A stretch of 5,783 bases of DNA from positions 1 to 5,783 of the forward strand of contig JAUVGS010000151.1 of NCBI GenBank assembly GCA_030593665.1, read 5' to 3'. Below the pieces are notes generated by a model, which was given only the letters and a program-made list of their open reading frames with translations, had not been told where the DNA came from and searched no databases. The position numbers and the translations under genes are program-made. Of this stretch, positions 1-5,680 are shown piece after piece (position 1 is the stretch's first letter; each line of letters starts with the position of its first letter). The DNA comes from Chitinivibrionales bacterium (GTDB taxonomy: Bacteria; Fibrobacterota; Chitinivibrionia; Chitinivibrionales; JANQEN01).

Positions 1-573
1 GTTGTTGAGTTTTATCATCGTGAAAAGGTGAAGACAAGGCTTTTAACATTATCCGATCCTTTTGGTGAAACAACTGTTTTACGTGAAACGGCATTGAAAT
101 CGGTTATGGATGAAATGATGGATGCTGGATATGAGATAACCGATGAAAACGATACTACCCTCGCCACGATTCTCAAACCGTCAATAAAACCGGGTGAGGT
201 AAAATCGGCGCTTGAACTGCTGATGCAATTAGGGCTTGTCACTAAAACAAAAAAAGGTTTCTATAAACGCACAGACGCGGTGATCACATCAGGTTCCTCG
301 GCAGTCAGGCCCTTTGCAATCCGGCAGTTTCAACTGGCGACCATGAATCTGGCGAAAAATGCACCCGATCGATTCCCGCAGGAGAAGCGTGAACTCTCTT
401 CCGTTACTATGAGCATCGACAGTAATGCGTATGCTTTGATACGGAAAAAACTGGCAAAGGTCCGCTCAGAAATAATGGAAATTGCCCGATCGGTACAAAA
501 CCCCAGGGAAGTCTATCAAATGAATATGCAACTTTTCCCTCTCTCGAAGGAAAAAGAGGAGTCTGAGTCATGA
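1..573 (+). CDS. TIGR02147/DUF4423-family putative transcriptional regulator, C-terminal part (5' end outside window)
   Basis: This is the 3' portion of a gene whose frame is open to the left edge, giving 190 visible residues. Family members are usually about 270-290 residues, with an N-terminal helix-turn-helix-like region that would lie outside the window. The match is to the conserved C-terminal half: a helix-rich segment with KPSIKPGEV, SALELL and LGLV (residues about 59-80), then a Thr-Asp / TSG turn, RPFAIRQFQ, DRFPQEKRELSSVTMSID (about 123-140), and the family-typical ending VYQMNMQLFPLSK (about 171-183). Family knowledge: these proteins are expanded in Fibrobacter and are thought to be regulators; no enzymatic role is known. 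The segment before residue 58 fits the family poorly by eye. The GTG at 28 is not taken as the start because it lacks a convincing ribosome binding site and would leave out half the family. The stop overlaps the next start by ATGA, so the two genes are probably translationally coupled and the regulator probably serves the genes after it. The family assignment is fairly sure; the regulatory role is inferred. Confidence 0.85.
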   Translation, partial: VVEFYHREKVKTRLLTLSDPFGETTVLRETALKSVMDEMMDAGYEITDENDTTLATILKPSIKPGEVKSALELLMQLGLVTKTKKGFYKRTDAVITSGSSAVRPFAIRQFQLATMNLAKNAPDRFPQEKRELSSVTMSIDSNAYALIRKKLAKVRSEIMEIARSVQNPREVYQMNMQLFPLSKEKEESES

Positions 574-1298
574 TTAAAAATTTTGTTTATATCGCACTTG
601 TTGGATTTACACTCTGGTTATCGGGAGGATGCGGAACCGGACCGGTCGTTGATACCGGAGGCGCTTCAGAAACAGTGTCAATTATTATTACAGACACTGC
701 GTTTTATGGAAAAACATCAATCATCGATGATGAAGGCGTCGTATCGGTTAATTCCTTTGTTGATGTACATTTCTACGAATCGGATTTCCTGCCGATATTT
801 CCTTCATCGGTGAATAACATTACCAGTTCAACAGCCAGTGATTCCAATGGAGAATTTTTAATGAGACACAAAGGCGCCGGGTATTATTCGATATATGCAA
901 AAGATATTATAAGCAGAAAGGCGTTGTTTTATGACAGCATTGAAGTATCGGAAGGAGAACTTGATACAATTGAAGCAGCATTTGATCCGGTGAGTACTAT
1001 TTCAGGTTTTGTATCGGTTGTTGATACGGGTAATGGTGATACAACTCAGGTGTCGGAGTACTATATATATGTGACAGGTACTCCGTTCCTGACAATAACC
1101 GGTAACCTTGGGGCATTTTCTCTGGACACTCTGCCACAGGGTAACTACGCAATAAAAACGGTTGAGGTGATACCGGAGACTGCATGGGTGGATATAGGCG
1201 AAGCAATTATTAAACTTAATAACAAACCGGCAAAAAATGTTTCGGTTACTCCGGGCGATACGGTGAAAAATATTGACATTTTTGTTTTGCAGAAATAA
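570..1298 (+). CDS. Probable lipoprotein with two carboxypeptidase-regulatory-like beta-sandwich segments
   Basis: A 242-residue envelope protein. The N-terminus is MIKN, a hydrophobic stretch (residues 5-17), then LSGGC with Cys21 as the likely lipidated residue. The lipobox is imperfect (Ser rather than Leu/Val/Ile at -3), so lipidation is probable but not certain. Two beta-rich segments follow. The first (about 34-140) has DSNGEFLMRHKGAGYYSIYA near 91-110. The second (about 142-242) has GAFSLDTLPQGNYAIK (181-196). The pattern G-x-F-x-L...G-x-Y-x-I is typical of carboxypeptidase-regulatory-like (transthyretin-like) domains, which usually act as binding or spacer modules. There is no sign of a catalytic domain. 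Translation starts at the ATG overlapping the regulator's stop, preceded by AAAGAGGAG at 553-561. The gene ends 15 bases before the first propeller gene, implying co-transcription. The role is probably anchoring or ligand contact at the membrane for the exported proteins encoded next; that is inference. No specific named family is recognised. Confidence 0.8.
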   Translation: MIKNFVYIALVGFTLWLSGGCGTGPVVDTGGASETVSIIITDTAFYGKTSIIDDEGVVSVNSFVDVHFYESDFLPIFPSSVNNITSSTASDSNGEFLMRHKGAGYYSIYAKDIISRKALFYDSIEVSEGELDTIEAAFDPVSTISGFVSVVDTGNGDTTQVSEYYIYVTGTPFLTITGNLGAFSLDTLPQGNYAIKTVEVIPETAWVDIGEAIIKLNNKPAKNVSVTPGDTVKNIDIFVLQK

Positions 1299-1313
1299 TA
1301 AAGGAGGTATGCG

Positions 1314-2606
1314 ATGAAAGGGGTAAAGATGTATGCAAGTGTATTACTGTTTTTAGTATTTTTTTCGACAGGTTTTGCTCAATCGCAGTGGAAATTACTG
1401 GGGCTGGATTCACAGGTTATCACAGCTCTGGCAGTTGATGATAGGGACAATGTGATAGCAGGGAGTAAATCCACTATCTCTTTGTACTATCAAAGCAAGT
1501 GGTATACGATTCCTTCGGTAGGACTTCCCGTTGAGGATATTCTGGTAACCGGCCCGGATCGTATAGTCCTTGCTTTGGGAGGTGGCAGTAATTCCGACGG
1601 GGTATATCAGGGTGACAGGATTTTGAAGGGACCGCCGTTTTATTTCGTCAAACTTGTCGATTGGATGATGAACCCGACCGCTCTGGCTAAAACAACCAAC
1701 AGTGATGTTGTTTTTGTCGGCAGTGGACATAGTGTCGCTCAATGTTATCTTGACACTGCGGGAGGCGGGTATTTCGGATTGAACCCGATTAAAATCCCAA
1801 AATACAGTTTTGGCGTCGAGACGCCCTGTTGCGGAGATCTACAGTGGTACAGCGGCTCAAAAACATTATTCGCCGGCGGCTATGACAAAGGCCCTTTACC
1901 CGGCCCGGGAAATCTGCTCTGGGGATATGGTGATTCGTTACGGAAAATTATGCCCGCGAACGTATCGGCGATGACGGAAGGAATAGTTGACTGGGGAGAA
2001 GTAAAACTCTTTATTGGCACCATTGACTCAGGTATCTATGTACATACCATTAACTCTTCAAAACCTCCGGAAAAATGGGCCGACAGTCCTGATAATGACA
2101 CTATTAATGACATACTACACCTGCCGAATTTACTTAGTGGCATGTATATATATGTGGCGGTATCCGGCGGTGTCTACGTCAGGAGCAATACACAGTGGCT
2201 AACCATTGGAACCATCCCCGCAGAGCCTTTATGTCTGGCCTATACCAAAACCGGAACTCTGTACGCTGGGACAAAGAAGGGTGTTTATGCTATCGATTTA
2301 ATTGGTTTACCGATTAAATCAAAGTATACGGCGCAACCAGCGTATAACTATGCTGCATCCTTCACCCATTCAAATAATAGACTATCCATCTCTTTTGTCG
2401 TGTCTCAGCCTCAGAGCGTTGGTGTGTCCATTCTCAACGTATCCGGGAGAACTGTCGCGGTGTTAGAGAAAGAACGATTTACGAAGGGTACCTATTCCCG
2501 AAGTTTTAATCTTGACAAAGAGAGTGTTTTGGGTACGGGGGTTTATTATCTCTGCATGACGATTGGGCAGAAAAGAATGGTCAACCGTATCGTATTTGTA
2601 AAATAG
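1314..2606 (+). CDS. Exported beta-propeller-like protein with T9SS-type C-terminal sorting domain (paralogue 1)
   Basis: A 430-residue protein with a signal peptide (residues 1-22, probable cleavage after GFA). The body (about 25-330) is a run of propeller-like blades with the recurring pattern W-x-x-x-GL, I-T-A-L and GT-x-x-G-x-Y. Examples are VITALAVDDRDNVIAGS (35-51), GGGSNSDGVY (89-98), IGTIDSGIY (234-242) and YAGTKKGVY (317-325). This resembles the ligand-binding propellers found ahead of some sensor kinases, but there is no transmembrane or kinase part. The C-terminal 85 residues form a beta-sandwich of the T9SS sorting type: VSILNVSGRTVAVL (371-384), GTGVYYL (407-413) and a closing VNRIVFVK. 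In such proteins this tail directs passage across the outer membrane and surface attachment or release. The start is set by AAGGAGG at 1301-1307, six bases before the ATG; the in-frame ATG at 1329 lacks such a site. It shares family-specific motifs with the gene at 2764. No active site is seen, so a binding role is more likely; the ligand is unknown. Confidence 0.85.
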   Translation: MKGVKMYASVLLFLVFFSTGFAQSQWKLLGLDSQVITALAVDDRDNVIAGSKSTISLYYQSKWYTIPSVGLPVEDILVTGPDRIVLALGGGSNSDGVYQGDRILKGPPFYFVKLVDWMMNPTALAKTTNSDVVFVGSGHSVAQCYLDTAGGGYFGLNPIKIPKYSFGVETPCCGDLQWYSGSKTLFAGGYDKGPLPGPGNLLWGYGDSLRKIMPANVSAMTEGIVDWGEVKLFIGTIDSGIYVHTINSSKPPEKWADSPDNDTINDILHLPNLLSGMYIYVAVSGGVYVRSNTQWLTIGTIPAEPLCLAYTKTGTLYAGTKKGVYAIDLIGLPIKSKYTAQPAYNYAASFTHSNNRLSISFVVSQPQSVGVSILNVSGRTVAVLEKERFTKGTYSRSFNLDKESVLGTGVYYLCMTIGQKRMVNRIVFVK

Positions 2607-2655
2607 TGAATGGTATTATATCGCCCTTTGAGTAGATTATAAACGGGGCAGAAAA

Positions 2656-2672
2656 TCTGTAGAGGAGACAGA
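2656..2672 (+). promoter_or_regulatory. Ribosome binding site displayed in a small hairpin loop
   Basis: TCTGT (2656-2660) and ACAGA (2668-2672) form a 5-bp inverted repeat whose 7-base loop is AGAGGAG, the ribosome binding site for the small frame starting at 2675. The stem is short and may be chance; if it forms, it would present rather than hide the site. Confidence 0.3.
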
Positions 2673-2674
2673 GT

Positions 2675-2767
2675 ATGAAACACTCTTACTTGAAAAGCGC
2701 ACTATTTGCCGTGTTACTGCTTTTGTACAAACAGCATCAGCACTCATTGCAAGGAGGATGTTTATGA
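2675..2767 (+). CDS. Small signal-peptide-like ORF; coupled leader peptide or stump of a lost paralogue
   Basis: This 30-codon frame starts at an ATG preceded by AGAGGAG (2661-2667). It encodes MKHSYLKSALFAVLLLLYKQ and ten further residues: a Lys-containing N-region and a hydrophobic core, as at the start of a secreted protein. Its stop (TGA, 2765-2767) overlaps the next gene's ATG by four bases, the same ATGA arrangement as between the first two genes. One additional T in the TTTT run at 2721-2724 would change the reading to a core followed by FVQTASALIA, a far more typical signal peptide with an Ala-x-Ala cleavage site. That altered frame then runs on into the gene at 2764. Two readings are possible. 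One is a relic: the first codons of a former propeller gene left after deletion and frameshift. The other is a working leader peptide that couples translation to the downstream gene. Its presence as a frame is certain; its expression is not. Confidence 0.35.
   Translation: MKHSYLKSALFAVLLLLYKQHQHSLQGGCL
2751..2757 (+). promoter_or_regulatory. Shine-Dalgarno site that decides the start at 2764
   Basis: AAGGAGG directly abuts the ATG at 2758, leaving no spacing, but stands six bases from the in-frame ATG at 2764. The same AAGGAGG lies six and seven bases before the starts of the other two propeller genes (1301-1307 and 4075-4081), so 2764 is the better start. The site lies inside the small frame 2675-2767. 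Confidence 0.8.
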
Positions 2768-4059
2768 AACCGAATAACCTTTTTACCCTTTCTCTGCTCA
2801 TTGTATCACTTTCTTTTTCAGCGGAAGAATGGCATTTGTCAGGTTTGGCCGGTCACTATGTAAACTGTATCACTGTCGTTGACAGTGGTAGAGTTATTGC
2901 GGGTACCGACAAAGGGCTGTTTATAAAAGATGGTGCTGATACATGGCTTGAGATTTCCACGCTATTACCGGTTACCGATGTTGTAATGGCGCACGAGTGT
3001 ATTGTCGCAGCACTGGCAGGAGGTTCTGATTCAGATGGTCTTTACTGCGGGAAAGCCATAAAGGGCCCGCCCTATTACAAGTTGTCCCTTATTGACTATA
3101 TGACAAAACCCCAGGCACTTGAATATAAGTACACTCTTAATGAAACACCCATTCTTTTTGCTGGAAATTCCGTGGGTATACAGGAAAGCGCATATCTGTT
3201 TGGAAAAGAAAAATTCGACACGTTGTCAGAGGTTAAAACTCCACCATTCTGTTTTGGTGTTGTAAGTCCGGTGTGTGCGGATCTGCATATTTTCCTCGAG
3301 ATGCTCTACGTCGGCGGGTTTGATTCCATGAGCACGGATACGGGTTGTGGCAATCTTTTATGGATGAAACACGACTCAATGACTGTTCTCATTCCCGACC
3401 TTAAGGTGACGTCACTGACAAAGGATGCATCTACTGATTGTGTAACGGTTCAAATGTATATAGGAACTATCGACTCAGGAATCTACTTTTATTCACCTTA
3501 TATGTCTCACCCTCCGGTAAAACTTACCTCAGGCCCAAATAATGAAAAGATTGAAGACCTTGTAACAATACCTCTGCCTATAGCGGAAAGAAAATCACTC
3601 TGCGCTGCTGTAAAAAGCGGTATCTATTTTCATCACCGGAAAAACAATACCTGGAAAGAATTGGGTGATATATCCGCAAAGCCAAATTGTCTTGCATCAG
3701 GGCCGGGGTCGGCCACCATTTCAGGTACTGCTTTATACGCCGGGACCGACAATGGCGTTTATCAGCTTGATTCATTTATAACCGGCACGGTTGAGTATTC
3801 CCCAAAGAAATTACCCCCGGCACAGATATATTTTTGTAATACGGGGAAAGTAGTATCTATTTCCCTGTTTCGAAAACAGAAAGTATCGATTGAACTTGTC
3901 AATTGCTCAGGGAAAATAATTACGGTTCTTTCAGATAGATATTTACCGGCAGGACACCATACTGTTTCAATGGGAAATCGATTCGGAAACGGTGTCTACA
4001 TAGTGAGAATTGTAAGTGACAGCGAGCAGATAAGTAAAAAGATTGTTATGATTAAATAG
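2764..4059 (+). CDS. Exported beta-propeller-like protein with T9SS-type C-terminal sorting domain (paralogue 2)
   Basis: A 431-residue protein clearly paralogous to the one at 1314. Its signal peptide is residues 1-20 (cleavage after SFSA), and the mature protein opens with EEWHLSGL. Blade-like repeats carry IAGTDKGLF (45-53), AGGSDSDGLY (85-94), IGTIDSGIY (233-241) and YAGTDNGVY (325-333). Landmarks shared with paralogue 1, in the same order, are KGPP-Y...L-D-M..P-AL (100-119), FGV..P.C.DL (164-173), GNLLW (196-200) and IGTIDSGIY. The tail (about 350-431) has VSIELVNCSGKIITVL (374-389), GNGVYIV (408-414) and a terminal KKIVMIK, as in T9SS sorting domains. It has 11 cysteines in the precursor against 5 in paralogue 1, only two of them (C171, C309) at positions clearly shared. 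The start at 2764 is preferred to the ATG at 2758 because of ribosome binding site spacing. The gene sits between the small frame it overlaps and the third propeller gene 29 bases on. No catalytic motif is recognised. Confidence 0.85.
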   Translation: MKPNNLFTLSLLIVSLSFSAEEWHLSGLAGHYVNCITVVDSGRVIAGTDKGLFIKDGADTWLEISTLLPVTDVVMAHECIVAALAGGSDSDGLYCGKAIKGPPYYKLSLIDYMTKPQALEYKYTLNETPILFAGNSVGIQESAYLFGKEKFDTLSEVKTPPFCFGVVSPVCADLHIFLEMLYVGGFDSMSTDTGCGNLLWMKHDSMTVLIPDLKVTSLTKDASTDCVTVQMYIGTIDSGIYFYSPYMSHPPVKLTSGPNNEKIEDLVTIPLPIAERKSLCAAVKSGIYFHHRKNNTWKELGDISAKPNCLASGPGSATISGTALYAGTDNGVYQLDSFITGTVEYSPKKLPPAQIYFCNTGKVVSISLFRKQKVSIELVNCSGKIITVLSDRYLPAGHHTVSMGNRFGNGVYIVRIVSDSEQISKKIVMIK

Positions 4060-4088
4060 GTCAGTACATTACAGAAGGAGGCCATACT

Positions 4089-5402
4089 ATGAATCTTACC
4101 AAATTGAGTAGTACTATAATTGTTATACTATTTTTAGTAATCGCCGGCTACAGTGATGGATGGGAAAAAATCGGCCTTGAAGGCAAAGAGATAACTGCCC
4201 TCGGTTCACCATCATGGGGATTTGTTATGGTCGGCACTAAAAACGGCGTCTTCCGGTACGATGAAGCTGCTGATAGCGTGACGCCTTTTTATTCGGCATT
4301 TTCAGATACGTTCGAATCATATATACAAAATGTGAATTGTATCTTTACACAACAGAAAAACTATTATATTGGAACCAACAGCGGGCTCTGTGTGTATGAT
4401 TCAACAGCGGACACAGTGTGCTGGAAAAAAATAACAGCGATTCCATCTCTGCCCGTTACTGCCATTACCGGAACTCGTAATACACTTTATATTTCAACGA
4501 CAAGAGAGGTGTATCGACGAGATGGAACGGCGCCCTGGGCAGCACTCAATGTGGACACTATTCTTCCCCCCACTACCAGTCTTCCCACATTTACTTCGCT
4601 TGCGTTAAACACAATGAACGAAACCAGAGTATACGCCGGGTCAAAATTTGTACCGTCATTTTCGTCGTGGTCCGGTGTCGTGCAAAGTGAGAATGGAGGG
4701 GAGGATTGGGAAATTTTAAATAGTGGTCTGGTTCCTCCCGCACGGGATATATTTACCCTCTGTTGCTTTCAAGCCGGGTATGGTGATACGGTCAATAGAT
4801 GCGTCTGCGGTACTGATAAAGGGGTATATTGGTATATTGATTCGCTCTCTGCCTGGCAGCCTTCGAAAGCCGGGGTGTTGGATACAACGAAAGTGTTTGA
4901 TATATCCGTAGCGTACGTTACCGAATCGGATAATCCGGTGATGTTTGCCTCCACAGAGCATGGCGCGTTTTTGTTACCCAGTTTTCCCGGCGAGGAATTT
5001 CAAAATGAAAAATGGCAGGATTTGAATTTCAATAAAAAAGTTCTTTGCGCGACAGCAAAGGCATTACCCGGGCAATATATTGAATACTACTATGTCGGCG
5101 CGGAGGATGGTTTGTACAGGTATAACCCAAATACGGCTTCTATTCACCATACGCCAAAAGGGGATAATCCGGTCAGTGCATCTCCTGTGGTCTCAGTTAC
5201 CGCTACCCGGATAGTTATTAACGCAGCAGGTTTACAAAAGGCACACTTGTGCAATTTCAGGGGTGTGCGAATACCGGTTGTTGTTACAAAAAACGGTCGT
5301 CAGTCAATTATTTCCCGGCAGGGAATAGCAAATGGGGTATATATTCTTAACGCTAAAACATCGCACGGAATTGTTCGGATAAAACTCTCCCTGCCGAGGT
5401 AG
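4089..5402 (+). CDS. Exported beta-propeller-like protein with T9SS-like C-terminal domain (diverged third member)
   Basis: A 437-residue protein. Its signal peptide (about 1-22) is followed by DGWEKIGLEGKEITAL, which matches the opening blade of the two preceding proteins. Blades with GT/GA-x-x-G-x-Y endings include VGTKNGVFRY (48-57), IGTNSGLCVY (94-103), CGTDKGVYWY (240-249) and VGAEDGLYRY (336-345). A degenerate Asp-box (SENGGEDWE, 200-208), the short turn found in sialidase-type propellers, supports the fold but not sialidase activity. It lacks the KGPP, GNLLW and IGTIDSGIY landmarks of the other two, so it is a diverged relative rather than a recent copy. The tail (about 366-437) keeps the sorting-domain core AHLCNFRGVRIPVV (385-398) and ANGVYIL (414-420) but ends in LSLPR instead of the usual I-V-x-x-K. 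AAGGAGG at 4075-4081 lies seven bases before the ATG. It is probably the last gene of the operon, since only non-coding sequence and an opposing gene follow. Confidence 0.85.
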   Translation: MNLTKLSSTIIVILFLVIAGYSDGWEKIGLEGKEITALGSPSWGFVMVGTKNGVFRYDEAADSVTPFYSAFSDTFESYIQNVNCIFTQQKNYYIGTNSGLCVYDSTADTVCWKKITAIPSLPVTAITGTRNTLYISTTREVYRRDGTAPWAALNVDTILPPTTSLPTFTSLALNTMNETRVYAGSKFVPSFSSWSGVVQSENGGEDWEILNSGLVPPARDIFTLCCFQAGYGDTVNRCVCGTDKGVYWYIDSLSAWQPSKAGVLDTTKVFDISVAYVTESDNPVMFASTEHGAFLLPSFPGEEFQNEKWQDLNFNKKVLCATAKALPGQYIEYYYVGAEDGLYRYNPNTASIHHTPKGDNPVSASPVVSVTATRIVINAAGLQKAHLCNFRGVRIPVVVTKNGRQSIISRQGIANGVYILNAKTSHGIVRIKLSLPR

Positions 5403-5429
5403 GTGCATACGTCTGAATTGAACTTAAGC

Positions 5430-5519
5430 GGTATGGATTTTCATACCCCACCTGCGTTCTCTCGCCCGCTGGAAGCATGCGCGGTGTAATCCTCCGCAAG
5501 GGGGAAATGACGGTCATTT
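5430..5519 (+). other. Cluster of consecutive stem-loops downstream of the operon
   Basis: Four potential stems follow one another. GGTATG/CATACC (5430-5435 with 5442-5447) is closed by a 6-base loop. CACC-T-GCG/CGCGGTG (5449-5456 with 5480-5486) has one bulged T and a 23-base loop. TCCTCC/GGGGGA (5490-5495 with 5500-5505) has one G-T pair and a GCAA tetraloop of the stable GNRA type. AAATGAC/GTCATTT is at 5505-5511 with 5513-5519. The last two share base 5505 and abut. No T-run follows, so this is not a classical intrinsic terminator. It could be a structured 3' untranslated region, a processing or stability element, or a small RNA. No known riboswitch or RNA family is recognised. Folding was done by eye. 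Confidence 0.4.
5505..5519. repeat. Perfect 7-1-7 dyad AAATGAC-G-GTCATTT
   Basis: A perfect inverted repeat with a single central base. A one-base gap cannot form an RNA hairpin over its full length, so a binding site for a dimeric DNA-binding protein is a fair alternative. No promoter or gene directly next to it depends on it visibly. Palindromes CAATTG (5522-5527) and TGTTAACA (5526-5533) follow closely. Confidence 0.5.
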
Positions 5520-5566
5520 GTCAATTGTTAACAGAAACTAATTAATCAATAAAATTTGGGTGTGGC

Positions 5567-5600
5567 TATTTTATATTGACTCATAACACCATATAAAATA
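5567..5600. repeat. AT-rich 10-bp perfect inverted repeat with 14-base spacer
   Basis: TATTTTATAT (5567-5576) and ATATAAAATA (5591-5600) are exact reverse complements. The stem contains no G or C, so it would be a weak terminator. It overlaps the promoter-like element at 5576-5604, which makes a regulator binding site possible. Confidence 0.6.
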
Positions 5601-5604
5601 TACA
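5576..5604 (+). promoter_or_regulatory. Sigma70-like promoter match in the convergent intergenic region
   Basis: TTGACT (5576-5581) and TATACA (5599-5604) are separated by exactly 17 bases, with 5/6 and 4/6 matches to the consensus. The surrounding DNA is very AT-rich, which raises the chance of a false match. No convincing plus-strand gene follows within the window. If active, it would produce RNA antisense to the end of the minus-strand gene at 5677-5783. Confidence 0.25.
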
Positions 5605-5608
5605 TGTT

Positions 5609-5624
5609 ACAAGGATTGCCTTGT
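5609..5624. repeat. Short hairpin ACAAGG-ATTG-CCTTGT
   Basis: A perfect 6-bp stem with a 4-base loop, followed on the plus strand by TAAAAAAG. The A-run is the wrong base for a plus-strand terminator. On the minus strand the corresponding T-run lies before the hairpin, so it is not a terminator there either. Confidence 0.4.
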
Positions 5625-5637
5625 TAAAAAAGAGAAG

Positions 5638-5680
5638 AAAAAGGCGGGATATGTATATAGCAGGTAGATATCCCTGCTAT
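5638..5680 (-). terminator. Intrinsic-terminator-like hairpin after the minus-strand gene, with two alternative stems
   Basis: Read on the minus strand, GGGATAT (5674-5668) pairs with ATATCCC (5652-5646) and is followed by GCC and TTTTT (5642-5638), the form of a Rho-independent terminator, starting three bases after the stop codon at 5679-5677. A competing perfect 8-bp stem, ATAGCAGG with CCTGCTAT (5657-5664 and 5673-5680), overlaps it, so both cannot form at once. On the plus strand the second stem is followed, after eight bases, by TTTTTT (5689-5694), so it might also stop plus-strand transcription weakly. Confidence 0.5.

Noticed and set aside
28..573. GTG at 28 as the start of the first gene
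   Set aside because: The frame is open to the window edge, there is no good ribosome binding site, and the visible protein is only the C-terminal part of its family.
1410..1742. 110-codon minus-strand frame inside the first propeller gene
   Set aside because: It lies wholly within a well-supported plus-strand gene and shows no recognisable protein features; a shadow frame.
2758..2763. ATG at 2758 as the start of the second propeller gene
   Set aside because: AAGGAGG touches it with no spacing; the ATG two codons later has the six-base spacing used by a sister gene.
2747..2767. Lipobox-like LQGGC at the end of the small frame
   Set aside because: These codons are the downstream gene's Shine-Dalgarno sequence, and the frame ends one residue later, so the resemblance is coincidental.
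4716..4961. Overlapping plus- and minus-strand frames inside the third propeller gene
   Set aside because: All are nested in a supported gene and mutually overlap; none has a ribosome binding site or family features that I can see.
1314..5402. Sensor histidine kinase or sialidase identity for the propeller proteins
   Set aside because: No transmembrane, kinase or response-regulator segment is present, and only one degenerate Asp-box is seen without catalytic motifs.
5403..5676. tRNA, CRISPR array, insertion sequence or known riboswitch in the intergenic region
   Set aside because: No cloverleaf, no regularly spaced repeats, no transposase frame and no riboswitch core recognised by eye.
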